DNA of 54,147 nt from Singulisphaera sp. GP187 (GTDB taxonomy: Bacteria; Planctomycetota; Planctomycetia; Gemmatales; Gemmataceae). Location: assembly GCA_945861245.1 (NCBI GenBank), contig CAMAUE010000018.1, positions 1-54,147 of the forward strand, given 5' to 3'. How positions within the stretch are numbered: the first letter of the stretch is position 1; every line of letters starts with the position of its first letter. The notes beneath the pieces were generated by a model, which had not been told where the DNA came from, made no database searches, and was given only the letters and a program-made list of their open reading frames with translations. The position numbers and the translations under genes were made by a program. Below are positions 17,746-25,580 of the stretch, in pieces.

Positions 17746-17755
17746 CTTTCTTGTA

Positions 17756-17813
17756 TTCCGCTTGCGGCTTAGCGCTCATGTGGGCCGATCCGAGCGCTAA
17801 GCCGCAAGCGGAA
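17756..17813. repeat. Main palindromic repeat, two complete arms
   Basis: Arms 17756-17777 and 17792-17813 are perfectly complementary over 22 bases, with a 14-base loop. The core is CGCTTGCGGCTTAGCGCTC. It lies in the gap between two plus-strand genes. Confidence 0.9.
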
Positions 17814-17899
17814 TGCAAATTACTCATTTTACGTGTGACCATTTCTCGCATTCCCGTTATCATAGCATCATCCACCCTCCTGCCTTTTTGGATGAGAAT

Positions 17900-20800
17900 A
17901 TGAAACGGTTCCTCTCTGCCATCTTGCTGCTTTCAGCGCCGATCATTGCTCAGGCTCAGGACAAAGCGTTCACGGCCGAGCAGATCGAGTTCTTCGAGCG
18001 GCGCATCCGACCCGTTCTCGTGGAAAATTGCTACTCATGTCATTCATCAAACGCCAAGAAGCTGAAGGGCGGTCTATTGCTCGATAGCCGAGCGGGATTG
18101 CTCGAAGGCGGCGACAACGGCCCGGCAATCGTACCCGGCGATCCCGCCAAGAGCCGACTGATCGTCGCGATTTCGTATCAAAAGGCGGACCTCAAGATGC
18201 CGCCCAAGACCAAGCTGCCCGATGGCGTCATCGCCGACCTGACAACCTGGATCAAGATGGGCGCCCCCTGGCCAACCGAAAAGGCGATCGCCAAGAAATC
18301 GTCAAGCGACTTCGATCTCGCCAAACGCAAAGCCGAGCATTGGTGCTGGCAGGCGATTCGCGTACCCGAGGTACCGAAGGTGCAGGACGCAGCCTGGCCT
18401 CGCGGCGACATCGATCGCTTTCTGCTGGCCTCGCTTGACACGAAGCGTGCCCTGCCTGCCGCCGATGCCGACCCGGCCAAGATACTACGCCGCCTGTCGT
18501 TCGACATCGTCGGCCTGCCGCCATCCCGTGACGAGCTTGAGACATTCATGAAGGCCTGGCGTGAGGCCGGCGCGAACACACAACCGGTGCTCGCCGCCGC
18601 CGTCGATCGCTTGCTCGATTCGCCGCAGTTCGGCGAACGCTGGGCCCGGCACTGGCTGGATCTCGTTCGCTACGCCGAAAGCCGTGGGCATGAATTCGAT
18701 TACACGATCCCGAATGCCTATCACTATCGCGATTACGTCATCCGCGCGATCAACGCCGATGTGCCTTACAATCAGTTCGTGCGCGAACACCTCGCTGGCG
18801 ATCTGCTGCCGACGCCTCGTTTGAACAAGGACGGCGGCAACGAATCGATCCTCGGCACCGGCTTCTGGTTTCTCGGCGAAGAGGTGCATTCGCCCGTTGA
18901 TATCCGCCAGGACCAGGCCGACCGCTTCGACAACCGCATCGACGTTATGACGAAGACCTTCCTCGGCATGACCGTAGCCTGCGCTCGCTGCCACGACCAC
19001 AAATTCGATGCGATCTCGACGAAGGACTACTACGCCCTCTTCGGCGTACTCCAAAGCAGCAACTATCGCCTCGCTCGATTTGACAGCATCGCGAACAATC
19101 GCAAGGTCGCCAAGGAATTGCAGGCCCTCCGTGACGAGAGCCGAAAGCCGTTGCAAATTGCGATGGCCAGCGCGATGACACCGACGGTCAATAAACTTGA
19201 GGCTTACCTGTTGACGGCAGCCGGAATCGAGGATCGCGCGAAAGACCTGAATCCCGAATTGCTGAAGCGATGGAAGGCCGCATTGGCCATCGCACTCAAG
19301 AACGATACATCACCGCTGCATCCGTTCGCGCTGGCGGTATCGCAGAAAAACAAGCCCGTGCAGGAGGTGCTCGCACCGCTGGTGAAGCGTTGGTCGCATC
19401 TGAAGAACGATGCTCTTGAGATGAAGAACGTCATCGTGGATTACACGTCGAACGGTACGCCAACGCCATTGCTCGCCGATGACGCGACGTTCGGCGTTCG
19501 CCCTCTCCAGGCCGGCGAAATCGTGCTGGGCACCGTGCCGACCAGGCCGATCAGCCGCATTGTCGAACTTGGCGCCGTCGAGCGTGATCCGCTGCTTGAC
19601 GGTTTGAAATTGTCGCCCGGAGCGCAGAACGAATCGGGTTCGCTCGGCGGCATGCCGCGTCCGGGACGCACGATGCGCACGCCGGAGTTCACGATCAAGC
19701 CGGGCAAGGTCTACGCCTACGTCAAAGGCAGCGGCATGATCTACGCGGCGGTCGGTCAGCACATCATGTTGGCAGGCCCGCTGCATGGCCGACTGGTGCA
19801 AAAATTCGCGACGGGCGACAAGCATCAGTGGGTAGCCATCGACCTGTCGCCCTACGTCGGCCAGCGAACGCATCTGGAATTCACGCCGAACGCCGGCTCG
19901 AACTTCGCTCTGTCGATGGTCGTGCAAGCGGATGGGGCGCCGGTAGCGCCAACCGCAGTTCCAGCCATCGCGTTCATGGTCAATGAAAATGGACAAATAA
20001 AATCGTTAGCTGAATTCGCAACCGAGACTGCGAAGCGACTTGGCTTAATAGGGGGGAGCGCACTTTTATCGGTGCCAGAACGCGGGAAGCTAGAAATCGA
20101 TATAGCGCTGGTCAAGATTATAGCAGCGCCGCTTTCAAACTGGCTCATCGAGAATGCCGACCTCTTCATCGCCCCCGACAGCGATGAAGAGAAAGCCCTG
20201 GTCAAGATTGCCGCGCCGATTTTGGAGCGCCAGAAACAACTGCTCGCCCAGCTCAAGCTCGATTCGCGGCTCGCCCTTGCCATGCAAGACGGCGCCGGCA
20301 TCGACGAACCCGTCTTCATCCGTGGCAATCCAAAGACGCTCGGCTCCGTCGTGCCGCGCCGATTCCTCGAAGCAACCGGTGCGAAGACGCTCAAAGACAA
20401 GCCCGGCAGCGGTCGGCTCGAACTCGCACAGGTCATGACCGATCCCGTCGCCACGCCCTTCACGACGCGCGTCTACGTCAATCGCGTTTGGCATCATCTG
20501 TTCGGCCGCGGCATCGTGGGTTCGGTGGACAACTTCGGCGTTCTCGGCGAAGCACCGACGCATCCCGAGTTGCTCGACTACCTAGCTGATCGTTTCGCGA
20601 AAGACGGCTGGTCCACGAAGAAGCTGATCCGCGAAATCGTCTTGTCACGAGCGTACCAAATGTCAACGACGACCAACGCGAAGTTCGCCAACGCCGACGT
20701 GGCCGACCCCGATAACAAGCTACTGCACAAGTCGCACATCCGTCGGCTCGAAGGCGAAGCGATCCGCGATTCGATTCTGAAGGTGTCGGGTCGCCTGAAC

Positions 20801-21262
20801 CCCGCGATGTTTGGCCCATCGGTTCCGATCAATCTGACGCCGTTCCAGGATGGCCGCGGCCGCCCCGCAAGTGGGCCACTCGATGGCGACGGTCGCCGCA
20901 GCGTTTATCTCGCGGTTCGGCGAAACTTCCTGTCGGCGTTCCTGCTCGCCTTCGACACGCCTTCGCCGTTCTCCACGGTCGGTCGGCGCACGGTATCGAA
21001 CGTGCCCGCGCAGGCGTTGATCCTGATGAACGATCCGTTCGTGCACGGCCAAGCCGAAGTCTGGGCCAAGCGCGTCCAGGCCGAGAAAGCCAGCGACGAG
21101 GATCGCGTTCGCGGCATGTACCTCGACGCCTTCAGCCGCCCCGCCGCCGATGTCGAGTTGCGAGCGTGCCTGGCGTATCTCGGCGCGACGCCGGACCTCC
21201 GCCGCTGGTCCGACTTGGCGCATGTGCTGTTCAACACGAAAGAGTTCTACTTCGTGAACTGA
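17900..21262 (+). CDS. Planctomycete cytochrome protein PSCyt1-DUF1549-DUF1553
   Basis: 1120 residues with a signal peptide (FLSAILLLSAPIIAQAQ). Residues about 25-110 form a PSCyt1 cytochrome-c-like domain with VENCYSCHSS (Cys44, Cys47, His48). DUF1549 follows, with FGERWARHWLDLVRYAES and a second CxxCH in ACARCHDHKFD (Cys361, Cys364, His365). A middle segment with jelly-roll-like features precedes DUF1553 at the end (TRVYVNRVWHHLFGRGIVGS; ALILMNDPFV; LFNTKEFYFVN). ATG 17900 starts the signal peptide; upstream codons in frame are intergenic. In planctomycetes such genes commonly sit beside DUF1501 genes; a DUF1501 gene lies about 4 kb away here. Haem binding is inferred from the motifs. Confidence 0.92.
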   Translation: MKRFLSAILLLSAPIIAQAQDKAFTAEQIEFFERRIRPVLVENCYSCHSSNAKKLKGGLLLDSRAGLLEGGDNGPAIVPGDPAKSRLIVAISYQKADLKMPPKTKLPDGVIADLTTWIKMGAPWPTEKAIAKKSSSDFDLAKRKAEHWCWQAIRVPEVPKVQDAAWPRGDIDRFLLASLDTKRALPAADADPAKILRRLSFDIVGLPPSRDELETFMKAWREAGANTQPVLAAAVDRLLDSPQFGERWARHWLDLVRYAESRGHEFDYTIPNAYHYRDYVIRAINADVPYNQFVREHLAGDLLPTPRLNKDGGNESILGTGFWFLGEEVHSPVDIRQDQADRFDNRIDVMTKTFLGMTVACARCHDHKFDAISTKDYYALFGVLQSSNYRLARFDSIANNRKVAKELQALRDESRKPLQIAMASAMTPTVNKLEAYLLTAAGIEDRAKDLNPELLKRWKAALAIALKNDTSPLHPFALAVSQKNKPVQEVLAPLVKRWSHLKNDALEMKNVIVDYTSNGTPTPLLADDATFGVRPLQAGEIVLGTVPTRPISRIVELGAVERDPLLDGLKLSPGAQNESGSLGGMPRPGRTMRTPEFTIKPGKVYAYVKGSGMIYAAVGQHIMLAGPLHGRLVQKFATGDKHQWVAIDLSPYVGQRTHLEFTPNAGSNFALSMVVQADGAPVAPTAVPAIAFMVNENGQIKSLAEFATETAKRLGLIGGSALLSVPERGKLEIDIALVKIIAAPLSNWLIENADLFIAPDSDEEKALVKIAAPILERQKQLLAQLKLDSRLALAMQDGAGIDEPVFIRGNPKTLGSVVPRRFLEATGAKTLKDKPGSGRLELAQVMTDPVATPFTTRVYVNRVWHHLFGRGIVGSVDNFGVLGEAPTHPELLDYLADRFAKDGWSTKKLIREIVLSRAYQMSTTTNAKFANADVADPDNKLLHKSHIRRLEGEAIRDSILKVSGRLNPAMFGPSVPINLTPFQDGRGRPASGPLDGDGRRSVYLAVRRNFLSAFLLAFDTPSPFSTVGRRTVSNVPAQALILMNDPFVHGQAEVWAKRVQAEKASDEDRVRGMYLDAFSRPAADVELRACLAYLGATPDLRRWSDLAHVLFNTKEFYFVN

Positions 21263-21288
21263 CGGATCGTTTCCCGATTCGCATTTCC

Positions 21289-21340
21289 CGCTTGCGGCTT
21301 AGCGCTCGAATTCTCCCACGCGAACGCTAAGCCGCAAGCG
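21289..21340. repeat. Main palindromic repeat
   Basis: Arms CGCTTGCGGCTTAGCGCTCG (21289-21308) and 21321-21340, one mismatch, 12-base loop. It lies between the PSCyt1 gene and the amidohydrolase gene. Confidence 0.88.
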
Positions 21341-21356
21341 AAAATAGGGGATTGCC

Positions 21357-22280
21357 ATGTCGATGCGTTCGATCTCGATGACTGCAACCGCGGCCATGTT
21401 GTTCTTCGCGCTCAGCGCTGGCAGCCAAGACCCGAAGACCGCGCGATACATCGACGCCCACGTGCACGTCTGGACGCCGGACATCGTGCGCTATCCGCTC
21501 GCACCGGGCCACACGAAGGAAAACATGAAGCCCGCGTCCTTCACGCCCGAGGAACTCTTCAAGCATTGCAAACCCGCCGGCGTGGGCCGCATCGCCCTCA
21601 TCCAGATGAGCTTCTACGGCTTCGACAATTCGTACATGCTCGACATGATCGCCAAGTATCCCGCCATCTTCGTCGGCACCGCCGTCATCAACCCGCTTGG
21701 CAAAGACCCCGCCCGCGAGATGGACGAGCTCGCCAAAAAAGGCGTCCGCGCGTTTCGCATTGTGCCGAAGTTCACCGATCAACCGATCGACAACTGGCTG
21801 CGCGGCGAAGGCTACACGAAGATGTTCACCGCCGGCGCACGCTACAACCAGGCAATGGCGTGCCTGATCGGCCCCGATGCCCTGCCCGACCTTGACCGCA
21901 TGTGCACCGAGCATCCCAACACGCCGGTGATCATCGACCACCTCGCTCGCATCGGCGCCGACGGCACCATCCGCGACGACGACGTGAACCGCCTGTGCGC
22001 GATGGCCAAGCACAAGAAAGTCATGGTCAAGATCGGCGCCTTCTACGCACTTGGCAAGAAGCAAGCGCCCTACGACGACCTCGCCCCGCTAATCAAAAAA
22101 GTCGTCACCGCGTTCGGCCCCAACCGCTGTATGTGGGAAAGCGACTGCCCGTTCCAGGTGCAAGGCACGCACACGTACCAGGCAAGTATCGACCTCATCC
22201 AGCGGCTCGAATTCCTCAGCAACGCTGACAAGGATTGGCTGCTACGCAAAACGGCAGAGGGGTTTTTCTTTGGGCGGTGA
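21357..22280 (+). CDS. Secreted amidohydrolase-2 family protein
   Basis: 307 residues. A signal peptide (MTATAAMLFFALSAG) is followed by an amidohydrolase TIM barrel. The metal-site motif YIDAHVHVW (His35, His37) starts the barrel, VIIDHLARIGADG gives the middle His, and MWESDCPFQV carries the final Asp. This set matches the amidohydrolase_2 group (decarboxylases and lactone hydrolases such as those acting on 2-pyrone dicarboxylate or sugar lactones). The substrate cannot be told from the sequence. ATG 21357 is used; ATG 21363 and 21378 are close alternatives. Export is unusual for this family but common among planctomycete members. Confidence 0.82.
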   Translation: MSMRSISMTATAAMLFFALSAGSQDPKTARYIDAHVHVWTPDIVRYPLAPGHTKENMKPASFTPEELFKHCKPAGVGRIALIQMSFYGFDNSYMLDMIAKYPAIFVGTAVINPLGKDPAREMDELAKKGVRAFRIVPKFTDQPIDNWLRGEGYTKMFTAGARYNQAMACLIGPDALPDLDRMCTEHPNTPVIIDHLARIGADGTIRDDDVNRLCAMAKHKKVMVKIGAFYALGKKQAPYDDLAPLIKKVVTAFGPNRCMWESDCPFQVQGTHTYQASIDLIQRLEFLSNADKDWLLRKTAEGFFFGR

Positions 22281-22338
22281 GAGGCTGATTGAATCGCATC
22301 AGCTCAATTCCGTCGTTTTCATTTCCTGGCAACTGCAT

Positions 22339-22392
22339 AGGACATATTTACTAGCAGAACGATTGACATTATGTCCTCTTTTCAGATATGAT
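22339..22392 (+). promoter_or_regulatory. Promoter with overlapping inverted-repeat operator
   Basis: A near-consensus -35 TTGACA (22363-22368) and -10 TATGAT (22387-22392) are spaced by 18 bases, 15 bases ahead of the DUF4160 start codon. An inverted repeat AGGACATA (22339-22346) / TATGTCCT (22370-22377) brackets the -35 box, and its second half lies inside the spacer. This is a fitting site for self-repression by the HTH protein encoded downstream; that role is inferred. Confidence 0.7.
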
Positions 22393-22407
22393 AAAATAGA
22401 TGGGTGT

Positions 22408-22671
22408 ATGGCCAAGGTGGACTGCCTTGACATTCCAGGTCTCGTCTGCTGGTTTTGGTCAAACGACCATGAACCGCCGCACTTCCATGTGAAGCGGGAA
22501 GGCGAAGGGGAATTGAAAGTCAATTTTTTGGCCAATGAAAGTGAAATGTTTGAACTGCAATGGGGAGATACGCCGAAGGCGAAGCTGCGTCGGCAGATTG
22601 CCGCGGCGGTTTTGGCGAACCGTGCTGCACTCCTCGTGGAATGGCAAGCCAAGGTAAATCATGACAGCTAA
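22408..22671 (+). CDS. DUF4160 domain protein
   Basis: 87 residues, almost all of it the DUF4160 domain with its hallmark SNDHEPPHFHV near residues 18-28. DUF4160 genes usually stand next to DUF2442 or HTH genes and have been proposed to be toxin-antitoxin components; no activity is established as far as I know. Here the next gene overlaps by 11 bases and encodes a DUF2442-like and HTH protein, so the two are surely co-expressed. The frame is open further upstream, but ATG 22408 starts the domain and follows the promoter at the right distance, so the leader is short and no clear ribosome site is seen. Confidence 0.85.
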   Translation: MAKVDCLDIPGLVCWFWSNDHEPPHFHVKREGEGELKVNFLANESEMFELQWGDTPKAKLRRQIAAAVLANRAALLVEWQAKVNHDS

Positions 22672-23551
22672 GTTGCTCAAACATCCTGGAATTAAATTTT
22701 TCGCGACCTCGGCACGCCTCGCCGACGCTTATCGGCATGCCGCCCGGCGAAATAAAAAGTTGGGCCGTTCTTCCACGATCAAGGAGATAGGAAGGCCAAC
22801 CGCAGCGAGACAATCTCACGAAAATCAGATCGTGGTGCTTTCTCACGCTGAGGAAGATTGTCATGCTTTGAACAGTCAATCCATGGAGAAAATCGTCTCG
22901 CAGGCATTTCACTTCCTCTTTACGGAGCCTGCAACGCATCCCGACCAGGTTGCCCAGTGGATGAGGGCATCAAGGATACACTCGGAAAACCGGTTGCACG
23001 TTGTCAGGGTTGAGAACCTGGAAGCGCCGCAGATGGCCGAACTTCTTGGGCGTGTCTGCTCGGCGTTTGGTCCGGATAATGCTGGCGGTGGTATCATTGA
23101 TGGGTACCTAGTGGGGCAAACGCTACTTGTGCGAGGTCCGAAGCATCGAATGTTACATGTTCCGGTCAGTTCAATTGCATCGCTTCGAAACCAGCCTTCT
23201 GCCGTACTGCACAACTTCCGGATCGATCCCGATGGCTCGTTTATCCACTGGCCTGACCTCGATGTTCATCTTGGCTGGAATCAGTTTTTGCAAGCCGTGG
23301 ACCCCGCCGAGGTTCGCAAGGCCCAACAGCGCAGCGCGGACTTCAATCGTCGCTACGGCGCCGCCATCCGCAGCCTGCGCGAGAAGGCCGATCTCACGCA
23401 GTCGCAAATCCCCGGCCTCACCGCCCGCCAACTTCGGCGCATCGAAAACGGCACCTGCCGTGCGACTGCGAGTGCGCTGGATTCGCTGGCGAAGGCGCAT
23501 GGGTTGGAGATTAATGCGTACATGGAGCGGGTGGCGGAGATGATGGGGTAG
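22661..23551 (+). CDS. DUF2442-like protein with C-terminal HTH domain
   Basis: 296 residues. The N-terminal 80 residues are basic and helical and not recognised. Residues about 130-220 look like a DUF2442 domain, ending in the typical RIDPDGSFIHWPDLDVHLGW. The C-terminus (about 225-290) is an XRE-like helix-turn-helix: AAIRSLREKADLTQSQIPGL, TARQLRRIENGT, SALDSLAKAHGL. DUF2442 proteins are normally about 80-100 residues; this one is much longer. The pairing with DUF4160 and the HTH suggest an antitoxin/repressor that binds the inverted repeat at the promoter. Start ATG 22661 overlaps the end of the upstream gene. Confidence 0.8.
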   Translation: MTAKLLKHPGIKFFATSARLADAYRHAARRNKKLGRSSTIKEIGRPTAARQSHENQIVVLSHAEEDCHALNSQSMEKIVSQAFHFLFTEPATHPDQVAQWMRASRIHSENRLHVVRVENLEAPQMAELLGRVCSAFGPDNAGGGIIDGYLVGQTLLVRGPKHRMLHVPVSSIASLRNQPSAVLHNFRIDPDGSFIHWPDLDVHLGWNQFLQAVDPAEVRKAQQRSADFNRRYGAAIRSLREKADLTQSQIPGLTARQLRRIENGTCRATASALDSLAKAHGLEINAYMERVAEMMG

Positions 23552-23654
23552 AAATCATGTTGCAGAAGGCGATTAGATCTTGGTGTAAGTGACTTTTTTT
23601 TTCGTTCCATTGCCTCTTCTATTCAAGCAACACGCAGCAACATCAATCGCCTTG

Positions 23655-24647
23655 CTAACCACAAATGTCTAGCGCATCAGCGAGACTAATGATCTTTCCG
23701 TCGCTACTTCCCTCAGCCTTGGCATTCGTCCATATGGCGTTGATATGAGGCTTGAAGTACTTTGCGAGTGCCGTTGCGTCGCCATTTCCGAAGGCAAAAC
23801 CAAGCGCCGTTTCTTTTTTCTCGCAAACCACAATGTGGCCCTGTTTCCCATTGCGGTATTTGAATTTAAGCTCCCAGGCCCGCTTGAAGATTCCGTAGCA
23901 ATTCAATGCGCCACGCCGTCCGAAATAGAGATCGATTAGTTCTGCATTCTCGGGAATAGCCGGCTAATCCTCGTAGATCGGCGGATATTCTTCGGACGAT
24001 GTGTCTTTGCCCGTGATTTTATTGCTTTCTAAACGATACGCTTCTACCGCTTCCTTCGATAGCCAATCTCGATAAATCACCAAATAAACAAGACGGTCTC
24101 GAAGGCTGGAAAGGTCAAGGTTTTGAATAGAGAACTCGGAACTTGCCGTTTTGTCTTGCGACGTAATCCGCGACGCTCGTCGCTGTTTCCAAGCGATTCT
24201 AGCCATTTCGATATCGTCGTCCGTGATTGCTAGCGACGATTCCCACATCGCAGCAAACTATTTCTTTGCGGCGCTAATTTGGGCCGCGTCTTGAGATAGG
24301 ATGCCGGCCTCTTCCCAACCGTTGATTTCTTCTCCTTCAAGATTGATTCCATTGCTGGATAAATTCGCTGAACCGATCAACATGCTAGATTGGCTCAGAA
24401 TAACTTTGGCGTGCAATCGGTCATGTTGCCTTACATTGACTCCGTCGGTTTCACATAAGATCGCAATTGTCTCCGGATTGGTTGCGCCACTGCGTAAGTT
24501 ACAAATCAGGTTCATTTTTCGGGGAGGTTCTGCACGCAATAATAATTCCGCCCCTTGACCCCAAAACGCTACTGCAACAGAAATTTCACTGCTTTCTTCA
24601 ACGACGGTCCGTAACGCTTTTTCATATTCGCTGGACGAAATAAACAT
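23655..24647 (-). pseudogene. PLD-like nuclease gene with two in-frame TAG codons
   Basis: One reading frame of 330 codons runs from ATG 24647 (GGAG eight bases upstream) to TAG 23655, broken only by TAG at 24258-24260 and TAG at 23964-23966. The first part has a PLD-type half site: HDRLHAKVIL then MLIGSANLSSNG, though the Asp expected after His-x-Lys is Gln. The residues around the first TAG (ISAAKK / FAAMWESS, then ITDDDIEMARIAWKQRR) match the continuous helical end of PLD-like proteins of this type, where Trp is expected at the TAG. The third segment (ENAELIDLYFGRRG..) has no ATG of its own. Both TAGs are one base from TGG. Either a decayed gene or stop-codon readthrough. Confidence 0.65.
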
Positions 24648-24736
24648 GGCCAATCTCCGAGCGATTTCGGTACGACCAGCCCTTTTGGGCCAGCATTTCT
24701 AGTCATCCTGCGTATCATGATCGCGACAATCAGGAA

Positions 24737-24848
24737 TTAGCTCGCACACCACTCCGCCACCCTCTCGCGGTGATCCAGCAGGAAGATCGGCCGGCCCTGG
24801 TGGTCATTGATCGTGTTGACGAGTTCGATGCCGAGGACGTGATGGCCT
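24737..24848 (-). pseudogene. Orphan C-terminal tail of a DUF1501 gene
   Basis: On the minus strand this stretch reads TINDHQGRPIFLLDHRERVAE and ends with a TAA. It is nearly the same as the end of the intact DUF1501 gene (25581-25690). The rest of the gene is missing. It is diverged from the intact copy (several base changes), so it is an old duplicate or the leftover of a paralogue. Confidence 0.8.
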
Positions 24849-24877
24849 AGTCCGTAATGAAGGCCTCCGCTGAAGGA

Positions 24878-25186
24878 TCAGAGGTGAACCCTACCATCCT
24901 CGCCACTTGCAACCAACCCCTGCTCCCGCAATAGCTCAATATATTCGGCCAATGACAGCGGGCATTGCCCCAGGAGCTTTGCTTTATTCGGCCCGATATG
25001 CAAGTCTTTGGGCATGTGGTCGTGGCCGAGGTCCTTTTCGGAACCACTTCGAAGGCTGGTGAGCGCAATGACGACACCGTTGTGCTCGACGGCATATTCG
25101 TCGTGAGCTTTGCCGGATTTCGTTTTCACGGCCTTCAACTTCGCGAGAATCTTCACCGCGAGTTCCTTGGTAATTTGGCGAGCCAT
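24878..25186 (-). CDS. Small protein, downstream member of a coupled pair
   Basis: 102 residues: ITKELAVKILAKLKAVKTK, then a beta-rich HDEYAVEHNGVVIALTSLRSGSEKDLGHDHMP and a helical end (KLLGQCPLSLAEYIELLREQGL). I know this type from unnamed planctomycete and cyanobacterial proteins encoded beside a short acidic partner, in the way HicA-like toxins are; no function is proven. The ATG at 25186 shares its A with the TGA stop of the upstream gene (TGATG), so translation is coupled. Confidence 0.75.
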   Translation of the reverse strand: MARQITKELAVKILAKLKAVKTKSGKAHDEYAVEHNGVVIALTSLRSGSEKDLGHDHMPKDLHIGPNKAKLLGQCPLSLAEYIELLREQGLVASGEDGRVHL

Positions 25187-25542
25187 CACACTCCACTTCG
25201 TATGAAGCACCTCAGCACGGCAAGCTGTTTCGCTGGGCCGGGACCGAGCTTTTCCGGCGGCAGGCTTTCCAGGTACTCGAACCTACTTATCAACATTTCC
25301 TTGAGGCTGTCCAGTGCGTCGGCCTCACTACAGCCGGTAGCGTTTACATTGGCGTCAAAAAAGCTGGCGACGTAGTCGTCGTCCGAAGGCTGAAGAACCA
25401 CGTTGATTTCTTTGATCAGGTCGTAGGGTTCCGGAGCGAGCGTCGTGATGGGAACGATAAACGCCCCGGCTTTCGAGAGCTCACCGATTTTTTGTTCGAG
25501 TAGGCCGATTCGGTCCTGGACATCCGACAGGATTAGTGACAT
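25186..25542 (-). CDS. Small acidic protein, HicB-like antitoxin candidate
   Basis: 118 residues. A helical N-terminus (MSLILSDVQDRIGLLEQKIG) is followed by a HicB-like beta-alpha core: LQPSDDDYVASFFDANVNATG then CSEADALDSLKEMLISRFEYL. HicB-type antitoxins have the same order of strands, an acidic turn and a helix. GGGAAGG lies five bases before ATG 25542. Upstream in the coupled pair, which is the usual order for antitoxins. The toxin-antitoxin role is inferred from size, order and overlap only. Confidence 0.72.
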   Translation of the reverse strand: MSLILSDVQDRIGLLEQKIGELSKAGAFIVPITTLAPEPYDLIKEINVVLQPSDDDYVASFFDANVNATGCSEADALDSLKEMLISRFEYLESLPPEKLGPGPAKQLAVLRCFIRSGV

Positions 25543-25580
25543 ATTGCCTTCCCTTTTTCAGTGCATTGCATCAAACAACC

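Noticed and set aside
23655..24647. Use of UAG as a sense codon throughout the genome
   Set aside because: Several genes in the window, including upp and the CBM9-like gene, end naturally at TAG, so only a local effect or decay is considered.
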